From NCBI GenBank assembly GCA_001939145.1, contig LSRX01001132.1:1-64000 (forward strand): 64,000 nt of DNA, given 5' to 3'. The position numbers were made by a program, and so were the translations under genes. Positions within the stretch are counted from its first letter, which is position 1. The number at the start of each line of letters is the position of its first letter. Shown here in pieces: positions 47,831 through 59,967 of the stretch. Origin of the DNA: Symbiodinium microadriaticum. Its lineage: Eukaryota; Sar; Dinophyceae; Suessiales; Symbiodiniaceae. The notes beneath the pieces were generated by a model. It was given only the letters and a program-made list of their open reading frames with translations, was not told the origin of the DNA and did not search any database.

Positions 47831-50800
47831 GGCACGCCTCCTCGTCTTGCTGCCACACGACGCATGGCTCCCATCCGTTCCAGTTTAATGGATGGGGGCC
47901 ATTACATCAGATGCGAACGTGGCCAAATGCGCAGTTGCTGACGACATCACACGGCTGATGCTGCATGCCCAGCTTGTTAGCCAGAGTAGCTGGGGTGCGT
48001 AGATGGCAGATGTACAGAAGCGAAGAGTGTCAGAGGTTCAACAATGCTCAACATGTTTCACTGGGCCAGCACTGGAACTGCACGCAAGTTGGCTGTTCCA
48101 GTCGCAAAGAATGTGTCCATGTTAAGAGCACGAGGTGCATGAACAAAGCAACCATCATCGTAAGCACATGCAAACACAAGGCAAACATGACTGCAACGAC
48201 ATGTTGGTTGCATTGTAGCAGCGAAAGGATTGCGACTAGTTATTGCTGGCGCTCAGTTTTCCGGGTTGGATCATGTGCTGCTGAAGGAGCTTCTCGAAAG
48301 CAGTCCGCAAGGCTCCAGTGCTTCGACACCGGCACGTTTTTGGATCGACGAGGGGAAGGGATCCCACAGCGCCCTTTAAATGGAGAGCAGACTGCAAGCT
48401 TAGGCTCAAGTGCAAGCACGTTCCGTGTGCTTGTGGAAGGCTCACCCGTTGCGGCTGACGCCAGTTCAGGCTATGGGTGTCAAGCGGACGTATTGACGAA
48501 TTGACCCTCTTTCAGATCATGCATCATGCATCTGAATTCCTGAGCAGTAGTTGCATAACCGGAAAAGTAGTCGAAGGCAGTATCAGTGATGACTGTTCTG
48601 ATGCAGGGCCTGGAAAACCACGCCTGTTGGGGCACCCGGCAACTTCAATGTGACTCCTAAAGCCTGAATCAGACTGCCAGGAAGAGCTCTCCGTTAAGAG
48701 TTGTGCAGCTTCTGTTCAGTCCACAGTGACAAGAGAATGCATGCCAACATGTCATTTATTCTCCGTTGGCTTCTTTGGCTCCCGGTCAGACATGGCACAG
48801 AAAGGCATTAGGCTGACCAGTTTTGCAGCACTGTAAAGACCGCTGCCCGTGCCCTGGTCTGCAGTCCGGTTGTGAGGAATTGCTTCGAGAGCGCATCAAG
48901 TGGCTGTTGAGATATCCTCAGACTCAGCATGACTTTCCCAGCAACAGAACAGCCGCCGTGCCAGGTGAAGTTCATGGCGTGCAATGCTCCTTCTGAGCTC
49001 GCTGGAGGAGATGCCTCGCCGCATGGCTTCTAACAGGAAAGTGTTGAGAGGAACAGCTGGGGCGTGGTTCACAGAGGACGAGCATCTGACGCATCAGGAA
49101 ATCCCAAATCGTCAACTTCAACTTTGAGCTGGAAGCCGGAAGTGCCACGAAGCAGGAGGGCAAGGAGGGTGAGGTGCTTTGCGAAGCTCAGGCTGCACTT
49201 GGGCTCCCCTCTCGGTGTCAGCGCCACGCTCTTCGGTCCGAGGTCAAAAGCACCTTCCTGGACATGGGGGATGGGCTCAGTCTCAAGAAACGCCCTTCGC
49301 TTGCAGAGCTGGATCTTCTGGTCGTTGATTAGGGTTATGTCCGACTCAATAGTGCTAATCCTCGAGAATCTCCCAAACCGCAACTTAGGATAAACAATTA
49401 ATAAGTGAATTCCAGGTTTGCAGGGCATGTGGAAACATGGGGAGAATCAGGCGGAAATAGGAAACTACTCGTAGGAGAAACATCGAAAGGGATGGTTAAC
49501 ATAGGTAAACATAGGAATGCAGGGTAAACCCGAGGAAGAACAGGAAAAACGCAAGACCCAGGAGGTGGAAAGGAGCGCGGTAAGAGCGGGCCGGGGTTCT
49601 TTTTCTCCTATTTTATCTCTATTTCCGGAAACCGGAATTCCAATTTCTTGATTTATATCCTATTGTGGGCCATATTTGCGATCTGACTAGAGTTAGCGCA
49701 AGAGTCCTGCACCAGCTTAGGGCCAAGGCTCGTGCATGATTCAGCAAAATTGGAAAGACATTTCCCAGCCAAGGATTCCGGACCTTTCGCAAGGCCTGGA
49801 GTACGAGCCGCAGCACATCCCACACGTGAAGGGTACTTTACGGGCTTAAAGTTTGCTCAATGTTTAAGAGTGGCTCTGTGAAGTGCCATTCGTGCTACAG
49901 TAGTATACTGCCGCTGTTCCAGCTTTTCTGCGGCTGCTGCTATCGCTGGACAGCTACTGCATGCAATATAAGACTGCCCTCCATTACCGCAATTTCAGCC
50001 AGCAGAAACAATCATGATCTTGTTGTATCGGGGTCGTAAGTGCAGTACAATAAGAGCAAACTTTAGCAGAATGCATGGTGCTAGAGCTAGAGGGCACAGA
50101 CGTGGCCCAGCATCAGTTCTATTTTCGCCACCGGGAAACGAGGTTGAAATCAGGACGGACGTGGTACGATAGCTGGTACAAAGAACTTCGTGCTGCGCAG
50201 AGGTCTTATGATGCTTTATTTGCAAGGAGAGCCAATTCTCGCAATGGGGGTAGACGTGGGATGGGTGGGAGGAGCGCAATTCGAGCAGAACATGCACACG
50301 TGTGTGGCAGACCTAAGTCGCTTGCATAGCTCGCTTCCCAAGATTCTAGTCGCGAGAGGCCTCTACAGACGGAAACTTGGACGACGGAGAGGGCCCAGAG
50401 GAGCCTTGTTCTGTTGGATTCAGACTGTGTGGCAGTGTTGTGTTGCTCACACTGATCATGCGAGAGCAAACCTGGCCAGGTCTACGAGCCAGGCACATTT
50501 TCCCCTAAGTGTGTCGTCGAGGGCTTGGCATCTGTGATCATCTGTGCTTTTGTGAACACGCCCGCGTTGCGTTCTCTGGAGCTGAGCTGAAGGATCGCTC
50601 GGAGTCAGAGGACTCGGAGATAAAGGCCGATCTGCCTGGGGCTTTGAATACCTGAGTGTCGAACTGTCGAACTTGCAAGCTCACGGAGGGTCGTCCCACC
50701 ATGACGTTGTGGAGTCTGTAGAGAGCGACACTGCCACATGGCCGTGCCTGCTTATACCGTCCGGCACTTTGTAAATCTTGGGCGAAGCAATGTAGAGTAA

Positions 50801-51040
50801 TGTAGAGCAAGAGTTGCAACAGCTCCATGCCGCAATGCCTGCACCTTCGTCTTGCTCGCAGACTGGCGCGACAACGCCCACAATGCCCTCTGGAGCAGAG
50901 GTCTGCGCATTTTTCGGGGGCAGGGAAGAAGGGAGAGGGCGCATTTCTGCGATTTTCTACGTGTTGGATTCGCTGAGATAGTCGGCCTGTGGTCTTCACT
51001 TCATCCTATACCTGCAAGTGCTCACTTCTAATTGTAAAAA
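47831..51040. other. Mostly non-coding stretch
   Basis: One + strand piece at about 49107-49332 reads IVNFNFELEAGSATKQEGKE, then AQAALGLPSRC and SLKKRPSLAELDLLVVD before a stop; it could be a terminal exon. At 49440-49600 the + strand is purine-rich with AACATAGGTAAACATAGGA repeats, followed by a pyrimidine-rich part. Nothing else is assignable. Confidence 0.35.
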
Positions 51041-51053
51041 TCCTTGCAGGACA

Positions 51054-52288
51054 ACAGCGAACCTGAGACCTGTGAAGAAAAGTGCGAAGAGGAGTCGGAA
51101 GAAGCAGCACTGATGCATGGCTGTAGAGACCGCCCCTGCGATCCAAGAATAGCAGGAGCACGGCGAATGGCCAAAGCAGGCGGGTCTTGTGCGTGCAGCT
51201 GTTGTTCAGTTTCGGGTGATTTCGGGTGGCCCGATCTCGACACTTGATCTCTTAGCCACCATGCTGCCATCTGTGCGAGTGCCCGACATAGCACAATCCT
51301 TGCGTTAGCCTCCAAGCAGAGTCAAGCCGAGCAGGTTTCATGCTTCTCTTTAGTTGCTGTGTGAGAGCCGTTTGAGTTCACAGGATTCAAGCCGAAGGAG
51401 GCCGCGCACAACGGTGATGATGCGAAATCTGCCCAACAACTACACAAGGCCCGTGTCTGCATGTGCGGCACTGCAGCAAGCAGCACGTACCAAGTGGCTG
51501 TGCAGGTCCATGCTGCTACAGCTGCTTGATTCACGCGACTTCGCCGGACAGTACGATTTTCTCTACCTCCCGATCGACTTCACGCGTAGGGCAAACCTTG
51601 GTTACGCCTTCGTTAATCTCGTCAGTGAGGACCGCCAGCTCAGCCGTGTGCTGTGGTGCTTCGTAGAGTCGTAGAGGGCATGTGTTACGGATGCCCTGCG
51701 TCAGGAAGCCGTTGCGTCATTTTGGGAGCTCTTCGATGGGTTCAGCGCATGGTCCTTCCCTTCCTCGAAGGCTGCAGCTCTGTTGTAGACCGCCGTGAGG
51801 CGACCTGTCAGTGGCCCCCCGCCCCTAATCATGCTAAAACAGAGTGTCATCCTGCACGATCCTGCGAAAGTCATGCAAGCCTCTCCTTGTCGCAGGTTTG
51901 TGAGGTGTCCTGGAGCGGGCCGAAGCAAGGGTTCAAGGCCCACGTGGACCGCTACAAGAATAGCCCCGTGATGCACAAGCCACTGGGCGTTGGGACAGCC
52001 AGAGTTGATGTCAGTCGCGGGGTAAGGCTTGCCTTCGAGGTCATTGTAGTTATTGTAGTTGTAATGACTGTTGGCATTTTCAATGTGCTGCTTGGAAGAC
52101 GAACACATAAGACAAAATCCAGAATGTGATGCAGAAAGTCGCCACTGAGCGTCTGTTGCAAAAGTGACTGCCTGTCCAGGAGTGTCCCTGATGAGTACAA
52201 GCCCATGATATTCGCCAACGGGGTGCGCAAGAAGTTTCCTGCTCCAACAATCCGAATTCAACACCCAAAGAAAGCTGGGAAGCAATGA
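51054..52288 (+). CDS. Mei2-like RNA-binding protein, copy 1
   Basis: An acidic piece (DNSEPETCEEKCEEESEEAA, about 51054) is a possible N-terminal exon. The RRM exons are firm. RTTVMMRNLPNNYTR (to 51448) is RNP2-like. 51506-51629 holds MLLQLLDSRDFAGQYDFLYL, then NLGYAFVNLVSE (RNP1 region). 51705-51770 holds EAVASFWELFDGFSAWSF. 51896-51978 holds VCEVSWSGPKQGFKAHVDRY then KNSPVMH. 52180-52288 holds SVPDEYKPMIFANGVRKKFP, ending GKQ and TGA. Introns: 51449-51505 (GC-AG, 57 bp), 51630-51704 (GA-AG), 51771-51895 (GC-AG), 51979-52179 (GC-AG). The domain matches the C-terminal RRM_2 fold of Mei2-type proteins, which bind RNA in meiotic or developmental control elsewhere. The role in dinoflagellates is unknown. 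Confidence 0.88.
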
Positions 52289-53109
52289 TTCCGGATCGTC
52301 GTGCTGCATTCCTACATGTCTGAAGCTCGCCTGCGCTGCCGCTTTTCGCTTCGAGGTCTGTGGCTTTCCATGCTTTAGAATGTGAGCTACAGCCTGTTTC
52401 TGCTGTCTTCGAGTGATGCGCAGTGTCTAAGGACCCTGCAACGGACTGGCTGCCGAGAGGGTTGCCTGGTTCACGTACTCACAATGACCGCAGAGTCCAA
52501 GAATCAGCTTCGTCGACTTAGTATTGTCTTCATGCGAAGCAAGTGAGCTTTGGTCACTTCATTCTGTAGCTTGGACTCGCATCGGTTTGTGAGAAACTGT
52601 TCTTTACCAGTCTGTGTCAGACTCCATGCTGGAGTGCCTAGTGTCGACTGGGTGAGGTGTCCGGTTTGTAAAGCCACCCTGGACTCTTACCCGTTCTCCA
52701 AAGTCTTGGCATGGCAGCCTTTGGCTAACCATGCTATTGGAATTCTGCACAAATTTAGTCGTGCATGCTCTTTGATGTCGTTCCTTCATGTTGTGTTTGC
52801 TGCTTTATTGCCCGAGCAGAGCAGCGCCGTGTTTTATGCCAGCGAGACTGACAACAGTCGGTTGGCAGAGCGTGATGGCCTGCAACAGTGCTTGCAGCAG
52901 AGACCACGTGCCACGAGTTTGTCGAGGCGGTTTGCAAGCAAAGGATATGACATTTTCGTATTGTCAACCTGATGACAGATCTGGGAGATTGTGGGTGTGT
53001 GTACTTCACCGAGAAATCGGAGAACAGTGTGATCCCACTAGTGATCTCACTCAGGAAGATGCCTGCCCTTACCAAAATTTTGGTACACTTTGGAAAGCCT
53101 GAGCAACAA

Positions 53110-54154
53110 CAGCGTCGGCGTCCAATCCACCCGAAGACAGAGCTGCTGGCAAAAGGCGCTTTAAGTCCAAGAGGTGTTCGTCTCTTGCCCTCGGGTTTGG
53201 GGCAGAACTCATGGCAGCAGGGACCTGCAAGGATGTGAAGGGCGTGTCTTCAGAGTTGGCTCAAGCTCCCTGGCTGGAAAGAGGTAAGCGAAGATGCAGG
53301 CCGCCGAAGGGCCGAAGATGGTCGAAGGGTGAGAGTGTTCACGAGGTAGGCGTTCGAGCACCTGCGACACTGCTTCAGGCCGCAAATTCGCAGACCGTCG
53401 TGGTCGCTGGGTGGAATGGGTGATTCTCTGCAAGAGAAGCGGCCCGTGCACCGGCTGAGGTGAAGTCGACCTTCGTGGACTTGAAAGAGGGCCTCAATTT
53501 GACGGAAATGTGGCGCCAGCTGCGCCAGTGCAAGTCGGACAGTGGGTTCAGCCACCAGGGTTGCAGAGGCCGCAACGGCCTGTGCCGTGAGGAGTCAGAC
53601 CTCTTCGACCTCGTGGAGGAATCGTACACACCAGGCAAATTTAGTGATGAGCAGGAGATCGGAAGTGGGCACTTCGATGCCCTCCCCCGCACTGCTCGTT
53701 GCAGGAGCTCCGCAGCTTGAGGGAATCACCGCGGACTTCACAGGCGTTTTTCCTCGAGTGTCCCGTGCATGTCAGTCCCGACAGAGTGCAGGCCAGCGAT
53801 GTGGAGGCGGTGCCTCGGCTCGGCTCCATTGGGCCCTGGGCCCTCCGAAATCGCCCAGGGTTTATAGAGGGGCGCCTTTCTGAGGAGAGCGAAGTCTCGA
53901 CCGCTCCAGAGTCGCCAAAGCCGCTCAGCACAACAAAATATCAGCCAACGACCACGACAAGCCGCCGCACCGCTGCTGCCTCTGAGGCAGCAGCCGGTCC
54001 GCCCTTGCAAGAAGGACGCATTCTGTCTCTACGCCTGAACATGAAGTTTAATATAGGGTTCGGCACCGTCAGCCTAAGCCATATCCCCGGCATGAGGATG
54101 ATCATGCCCATGATCATCCCCCCCAGGCCCGATTACAGGTATAGATATATTTAA
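53110..54154 (+). CDS. Hypothetical multi-exon gene between Mei2-like copies
   Basis: A piece ending at about 53283 (MAAGTCKDVKGVSSELAQAP then WLER) is followed by GTAAGC. The next block (about 53440-53680) is clearly protein-like: APAEVKSTFVDLKEGLNLTE, MWRQLRQCKSDSGFSHQGC, REESDLFDLVEESYTPGKFS. A third (about 53795-54035) reads ASDVEAVPRLGSIGPWALRN then RLSEESEVSTAPESPKPLS and a Thr/Ala-rich tail. Family not recognised. It may be a separate gene or 5' exons of the helical gene that follows; the frame ends near 54154. Confidence 0.45.
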
Positions 54155-54251
54155 TGGCTGCCGCCAGTGCCGCCGACCCCCAGGGTTTCAGGATGGTCAG
54201 GGTGGTCTGGTAAGTGGGGGGTAGTGTGGGGGTGGTGAGGGAGGAGGAGGG

Positions 54252-54252
54252 N
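54252..54252. other. Ambiguous base (N)
   Basis: Single N in a G-rich tract (54205-54255). It sits just before the first readable codons of the helical ORF, so the true start of that ORF cannot be fixed. Confidence 0.95.
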
Positions 54253-54253
54253 T

Positions 54254-56893
54254 GTGGCTGGCCTGCAAGAGCTCAGCGAGACAATGCTGCAGAAGTCTGC
54301 AGCATCTCCTGACATCATGGAGTTTGACGAGGCCAAGCTCATGCTGCAAACGGTCCGAGGGGTGGGTGCTTTGGTGCAAACCCTCCCGGTCCGACAAGAT
54401 CAGCTGGAAGCATGGTCCGAAAGGAAGCACAATCCGGTGCTGTCCATTGCAGCAACCTCCAAGGTGGCAAAGATCCTGCAGAACGCCATTTGGAAAAAAA
54501 GGTTCGATGTGTTCTGGTTGGGCGCCAGTAGCCAGGTGCTGCATGAGCCCGTGGTCCGAGACTGCTTGGAAGCTTTGAAGGGCGGTGCTGAAGAGCAGCT
54601 GGATAGAGTCTGGGCCGACATGCAAACCAATTGGAGTGCCTGGTCTCAAGATTTGAAGCCTGAGACTCTGGCTTTTTTGGCTTCGGCGGTCCGACAGCAT
54701 TTGGCAGTGGAGTTGCAGAAGCTTCATTCAAGGCTGCTCCATGCCGAAGAGTCTGACCCACAAGATGATGCAGATGCAAGTGCAGCAGAACTGGAGTCTT
54801 GACTGGTGAATGATGTTTGCAGGCACTATCCAAATCATGAAATCCTTATACTAGATAACATATAGCCAGCTGTCACTCTAGCTTGTCATGCATGAACAGA
54901 TTTAATGAATTTAATGGTAACCACAGCAGCTATGCGGCTTTACTACAGATATGCAAATGCAAATCCCAGTTACAATGAACTACTAGGGTCATGCGAAGTG
55001 CATCTTTTCAATCCATGAACAAGGACCCAACGTTTGCTTCAAGACAAGAGATATTGCTAGCACTGAGGTCCGAGTCTTCAACCTTCGAGAGGGCTGGGCC
55101 AGGAAAGTCGAGATCCTGGGTCCGAGTTTTTCTCTGGAAAGAGAGAACTTCCAGTCTACCATCGACAAGCTCAATGTGCGACTGAGAAGTCGAACAGCAC
55201 TGGCTTGGCTCGATGCTGCACTGGACCCAGGAAAAGAACTTTCACCGGAAGACGTGGAAACTGCTACTGCGGACATTAGCGCAACTTTCCTGGCAAATTG
55301 TTGTGTTGCAGTTTGTCTAATTCCACTTAGCCCATTTGCTCTAGACTCTAGACTCTAGACACTTACTTGTACAAGGACCTGGGACAGGACCCAGGACTTA
55401 GACTCTCATGTGAGTGGTCTTGAAGCGGACTTTGCAGGGCAAGTCTTTATTTATACTCAATGGAGATAGATTGAAGTTCCTAGCTTTGTCAACTTGATGC
55501 CTCATGTTGCAGAGAGCAATTCTGCCTGGGTCATGCCAGGCTGCTGGGATTCCCCCTTCCTGTGATCACATCCCTTCACTCCCATAACAAGCCGACAGAA
55601 ACTTCCAGGACCCAAATTGCATGGCATGAGCCATGTATGGCCAGTCCCGACATTATGATCTGAGCATCCATTCCAAACATGCCATAGAACTTGGAATGCT
55701 TAGAGTGCCTTAGAAGCCATAGTGCCCTTAGCGTTCAACAGTTGACCTGGTTCTTCTGTAAGTTTATGCAGACCTAATTCATATGTGATCGGGCATACTG
55801 CCATCATGCAATGACTGTAGCGACCTTGGTCACATTGCACAATAGCTTCACTAGTCACTCACTACCACTAGCCACTAGTTGGCAGCTAGCCACTACTGGT
55901 CAGCCACAGCCCAGTTATCACATGTCGCGTTGTTTTAAAATGTGTGTAACTTTAAACAGGATGAGTTTGCATTATCCGGGCGGACATAGGACAGTAGGAC
56001 AGCTCAAGGTTTTGGGCCATCACAGGCCTCATTATCACTGAGTAGAGTGTGCATATTGCTTTGGAACATCTCAGGCACTTTGCCACGTGGGTATTACCGG
56101 CAAAAGCTGCGAGGCCAGAGCCTGGTTGGACCGACTGGTTAATGATCCGGCTCTGGGAATTGCAAAGTGCGAGCTGGCAATTGCAGTGGTGAAAGCCATG
56201 ATTCCCGATGCAGAAGAGATGCCGAGGCTTTCAAAGACCCTGACAGGGTTGAAGATTGAACAGCATGTGTCGTCCGGGCCCGATCATGACGTCCAAAGCC
56301 TCACTGGCCTGATCCGTGCTTGGGATGACCTGCAAGCGGCATCGTACAAAGATGTCGAGCAGGCCGTTGCCAAGGCCCGAGATTGCGTTCGGAAGAGCAG
56401 CCATGATGCATTCCGCATGCAGCTGGCGGCTTCCAGGCAGGCCTTCGAGGACTTGCAGCTTCGGGCAGGAGGGACCGAGAGCGGCAGAAACTGGAAGGCT
56501 GATTTGACCGATGGCACGAGTTGGGATGCACTTTGCACACTGGCAAATCAGACAGTTCTCAAGGAACGACCGTTCTACAAGGTCCTGGACAAGTACTTTG
56601 TTTCATACCAGAACGCCTTCGCCGAGCTGCAGGAGGCACTGTCGTGGCCAGATCTGCCGACTGAGGCCCAGGAGGCCCGAGATCTTCTTGCACAAGGGCC
56701 TGCAACTTTGCAGCTTGCACGGGTGACCGGGTCCGAGATCTATTTCCTCGAGACCATTCTCTTGGTCCGACCCGACAAACAGAGGTCCCGACTCAAGAAA
56801 CGGAAAGACTTGCTAAAGGAGCTTAAGGTGCCTGCAAAGCAGGTGCATAGGTTGATTTGGCAGAAGGTCAATGAAATTCTAGGTGAGGAGTGA
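54254..56893 (+). CDS. Alpha-helical protein(s) of unknown family
   Basis: Three long open blocks on the + strand. 54254-54802 (182 codons, closing with TGA) includes ILQNAIWKKRFDVFWLGASS and LAFLASAVRQHLAVELQKLH. About 55062-55310 includes RVFNLREGWARKVEILGPSF and ALAWLDAALDPGKELSPEDV. About 56075-56893 (268 codons) starts after CATCTCAG and includes ARAWLDRLVNDPALGIAKCE and LKKRKDLLKELKVPAKQVHR, ending EILGEE and TGA. All are rich in Leu, Ala, Glu and Lys and should be helical; no domain is recognised. The blocks may be one gene with a 760-bp intron, or the first may be a complete separate gene because it has its own stop. Short runs such as ALAWLD and ARAWLD in the later blocks hint at internal duplication. 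The nucleotide word GGNCCGA is strikingly frequent here. Confidence 0.6.
55345..55400. repeat. Short TAGACTC tandem and nearby copies
   Basis: CTCTAGACTCTAGACTCTAGAC forms about three 8-bp units at 55340-55361; another TAGACTC is at about 55399. The region is intronic or intergenic between helical blocks. Confidence 0.6.
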
Positions 56894-57063
56894 GGACCAT
56901 CTTCACAGGGCCCGACTCAAGAAACGGAGCGGCACTGTGAATGATTTATTTATGTGCCTTTGAAAGCGGGTGCATCAGTTCATGCGGGGGGACGCAATGC
57001 TGGGGGAAGCAAGACAGAAAAAAGAGGTGTGGCAGAGTTACAAGTGCCTCATGTCGCAGCCCT

Positions 57064-57108
57064 TCTCTCTCTCTCTCTCTTGCACTCTCTCGCTCTCTCT
57101 CTTCTCCT
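57064..57108 (+). repeat. CT-rich microsatellite
   Basis: Interrupted CTCTCT runs between the helical gene and Mei2-like copy 2. ORFs through it (SLSLSL or RERERE) are artefacts. Confidence 0.85.
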
Positions 57109-57377
57109 CTGAAGCATCTGTCCGGCCAGGTCATCGCGAAGCTGAGACGATGCGGAGAACAAAAGGGCCGACAAAAGCTTTTGTGTGTCATGCTGATTTC
57201 ATGGGGTAGGATGTTTATGGGCATGTTTAAGGGCATGATCATGCCTTATGTAGCATGTAATAGCTTAGGCAGGAAGGTGCCGAACCTAGTTTAATAAAGG
57301 GCCCGAGGTTTGCTCGGGAGAGCTGGCAAGGTTTGCCACACTTGCTTCTGGTGGGGGCCTACTAGGCCGAAGGCTAA

Positions 57378-58724
57378 GAATTCTTCTTGAGGAGGAGAAG
57401 AAGACCAGTGCCATAGATCGCAGCACCGTCATGATGCGGAATGTTCCGAACAATTATACGAGGCGCGCCAAGTCACACCCAAATCCACTTAAAATACATC
57501 GAGTTTCGTGGGCAGGGAGATGTTGCTGAGTATGCTGAATAACTACGGTTTCTCAGGAAAGCTCCTTGGCAGATCCATTTGCAGGCAAAGAGCGGCAAAG
57601 AGCAGGTGATAAGTGGGGAAGATCTAGTTTTCAAGCTGCCCATGTAAGGTATGACTTTGTGTACTTGCCACATGATTTCGACCGCAGTGCCAACTTGGGG
57701 TATGCCTTTGTGAACTTGGTCAGTGATGACCCCGCCTCAGTCGCCTCAGCATCGTTCTTCGCGTCCTTCTGCTCACATTGAGGCGCAGCAGCCGGCTCAA
57801 TCCTGTGGCAGAATACAGCATCACGCTTTGTGCCCATGAGCCAAGGAAGCAGTGCATGCCTTCTGGCAGAAGTTCGACGGGTTCAAGCGGTGGACGCTTC
57901 CAAGTGCCAAGGCGCGTGACTCGGGATTCGCGATCTGCTCGGCGCGAAAGCCGCGAAAGCTCTGCGACCCTGCGAAATCCTGCCAAGGTCTGCCGCGTGA
58001 GCTGGAGTGGGCCGCATCAGGGATTGGCTGCCCATGTGGAGCGCTATCGGAACAGTCCAGTGATGCACAGGACGGGGCTTGTCTAAAGTGGCACCCGACG
58101 CATCCCCTCGCGACATTCGGTGGGGTGCGCGGAGAAGGGCGAGAGGTTGACAAAGTGCAGTGACCATTAGCGACCAACTGCTTAATCAAAACGAAGAAGC
58201 CGGCTGCAGGGGCGCATTACTTCGCTGTAGTTTGCGCTCTGCGCATAATTGCTATCTTTTGCCATGCACAGGCTCATCCACATTAATACGTAAATCTAGC
58301 TACTACTGGTTTTGGTGCCTTGAGCTGTGTAGCCTCAACCTGTGCGAGCATGGGGCAGGACGGTGCAGAGGCATTCATGAAATCTAGTTGTTTGTGCTCA
58401 TTTCATCGTGCTTGAGCGTTCTGCACAGCCTAGCGCAGCTGGAGCTGCCTGAGGAGCGTGCCTGATGAGTACAGGCCTGTCGTCTTCACAGATGGAGTCC
58501 GCCAGCCCTTCCCATGCCCCACTCGAAAGGCTGGCGAATGGTGTGCAGTGTGTGTAGTGAAAACTCGTGCTAGTTGCGGTCTTGGCACTCTTCGAAAGCT
58601 TTGCCGCCCACGGCACAAACGCAGATCAAGCCGCCACCGCCTCGCCCCGGCCAGTGAGTGCCATTTGGAATCTCGCATTGCAGTTGGCCATGCTTGGAAG
58701 TCCGATCCATTGCCAATCGATTGA
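57378..58724 (+). CDS. Mei2-like RNA-binding protein, copy 2
   Basis: Exons align one to one with copy 1. ILLEEEKKTSAIDRSTVMMR then NVPNNYTR ends at 57462. 57516-57560 is EMLLSMLNNYGFSGK. 57649-57733 is YDFVYLPHDFDRSANLGYAF then VNLVSDDP. 57846-57911 is EAVHAFWQKFDGFKRWTL then PSAK. 57988-58070 is VCRVSWSGPHQGLAAHVERY then RNSPVMH. From 58454 the last exon is SVPDEYRPVVFTDGVRQPFP, open to 58724 (the true end may be earlier). Introns: 57463-57515 (53 bp), 57561-57648, 57734-57845 and 57912-57987 are GC-AG; 58071-58453 is GA-AG. The 66-bp and 83-bp exons have exactly the same length as in copies 1 and 3. No stop interrupts the joined frame, so the copy looks intact over the RRM. Confidence 0.88.
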
Positions 58725-58729
58725 GGCAG

Positions 58730-59960
58730 CGCCGAAGACTACGCTGCTGCATAGCGGTGCAATCTTGTTTCGCTGCGCAGCTGCAGAATACTACGGCGAC
58801 AAACTTCGGATGTGCTTGTGCCTGGTCCATGGGTCATAAGGGTGAGGCGTTGGGGGCTGGCTTCGTTTGCCACGGCGTGGTGTTCTGTTTGATTATCATT
58901 CGAGGTATCGCCGAGGGGTGATACTTTGGTGAACAGCCGAGGATACGTTTCCCACGTTCCTGTACAGTACAGACGCTCATGGAGTCTGGAAAGTGGCTCG
59001 ACTTGCAAGCAGCTTCCCGACAGATGTGAGGGCTGTCCTAAAACCGTTGTCTGATGTTGTCTGCCTGTCTGGGAGAAAGAATTTAGGACAACCCCCCCCT
59101 TATAGCAACATGGAGTAATATAGAGAGCATCAATGTCTTGCTGCCACTAAGGGCAGACGCAAATCAGCCAGCTGCTCCACCTGCATACCTCGTATAGCAC
59201 TGGCACTGGCCGTGCAAAGTCTCGAATTAGGCTGCAAGGAGTTGGCCAATCTGAAATCCAAGCGATCCAGCAAGTAATGTTTGTCTACATGATGTATATG
59301 TTTCATTCAGTCTACGAGATCGGTCTCGGATTCGAGGATTCCAGGAGTCAACAACTGCCTGAGAGGAACTAACTCATAATTCTGTTGCCCCCAGGGCACG
59401 CTCTGCTTCAGCGTGGCTCATCGAATGAAGTTCATGCTTGCTTAGAAGCCCGTAGAGCTATGCTGCACTGATCGCCACCTATAGAGCCTTTCTGGCTGGC
59501 AGGGCTTTTGAACTACATGAGTTTGTTTCAGTGATTAGAAAGGGATGCCGCAGGCTACAAATCGCTGCGGTTGTCCTTGATTTTCAGTTTTTGGGCCTCA
59601 ACTGCCCTGCGTTGATCTGTACAGCTTTTCTCGCAGTGTTGAAAGGCCTTCCGGAGCAAATGGCTGATTGAGCTTGGGCAAATCATCTTGCACGCCGGGT
59701 TGCTCCTTGGCCTCTGGGCGTGATATCGAGCTTGGGCTCAGGTTCAATTCAAGTACCAGCTTGGCTAGGAGCAAACCTGATGACGTCTTATGCTTTACCC
59801 AGCACAGGCTGGGAGCTGCTGAAATCAAAAGCAGCGAAGCTGACGGCTTGCGTGACAGCAGACGACAGAAAAGGCTTTCTGTCAGCTTCAAGGTTTTTTT
59901 TTGTGAAAGCTTTCGCCAGCCCTCGGCCAGCCACAGCGTTTTGGCTGGGAGTGTGTTTGT
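58730..59960. other. Intergenic stretch between Mei2-like copies 2 and 3
   Basis: No supported gene. An ORF at 59668-60204 runs through it but only its part after ATG 59968 is protein-like. Confidence 0.4.
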
Positions 59961-59967
59961 GGTCAGA

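Noticed and set aside
52550..52972. Possible zinc-binding protein (VRCPVCKATL)
   Set aside because: A single CxxC with no further ligands in spacing; the rest of the frame is Cys/Ser/Leu-rich and overlapped by other frames.
53256..53265. Possible spliced-leader relic (TTGGCTCAAG)
   Set aside because: Only the last 10 bases of the dinoflagellate spliced leader match; the upstream half does not, and the site lies inside a coding-like frame (ELAQAP).
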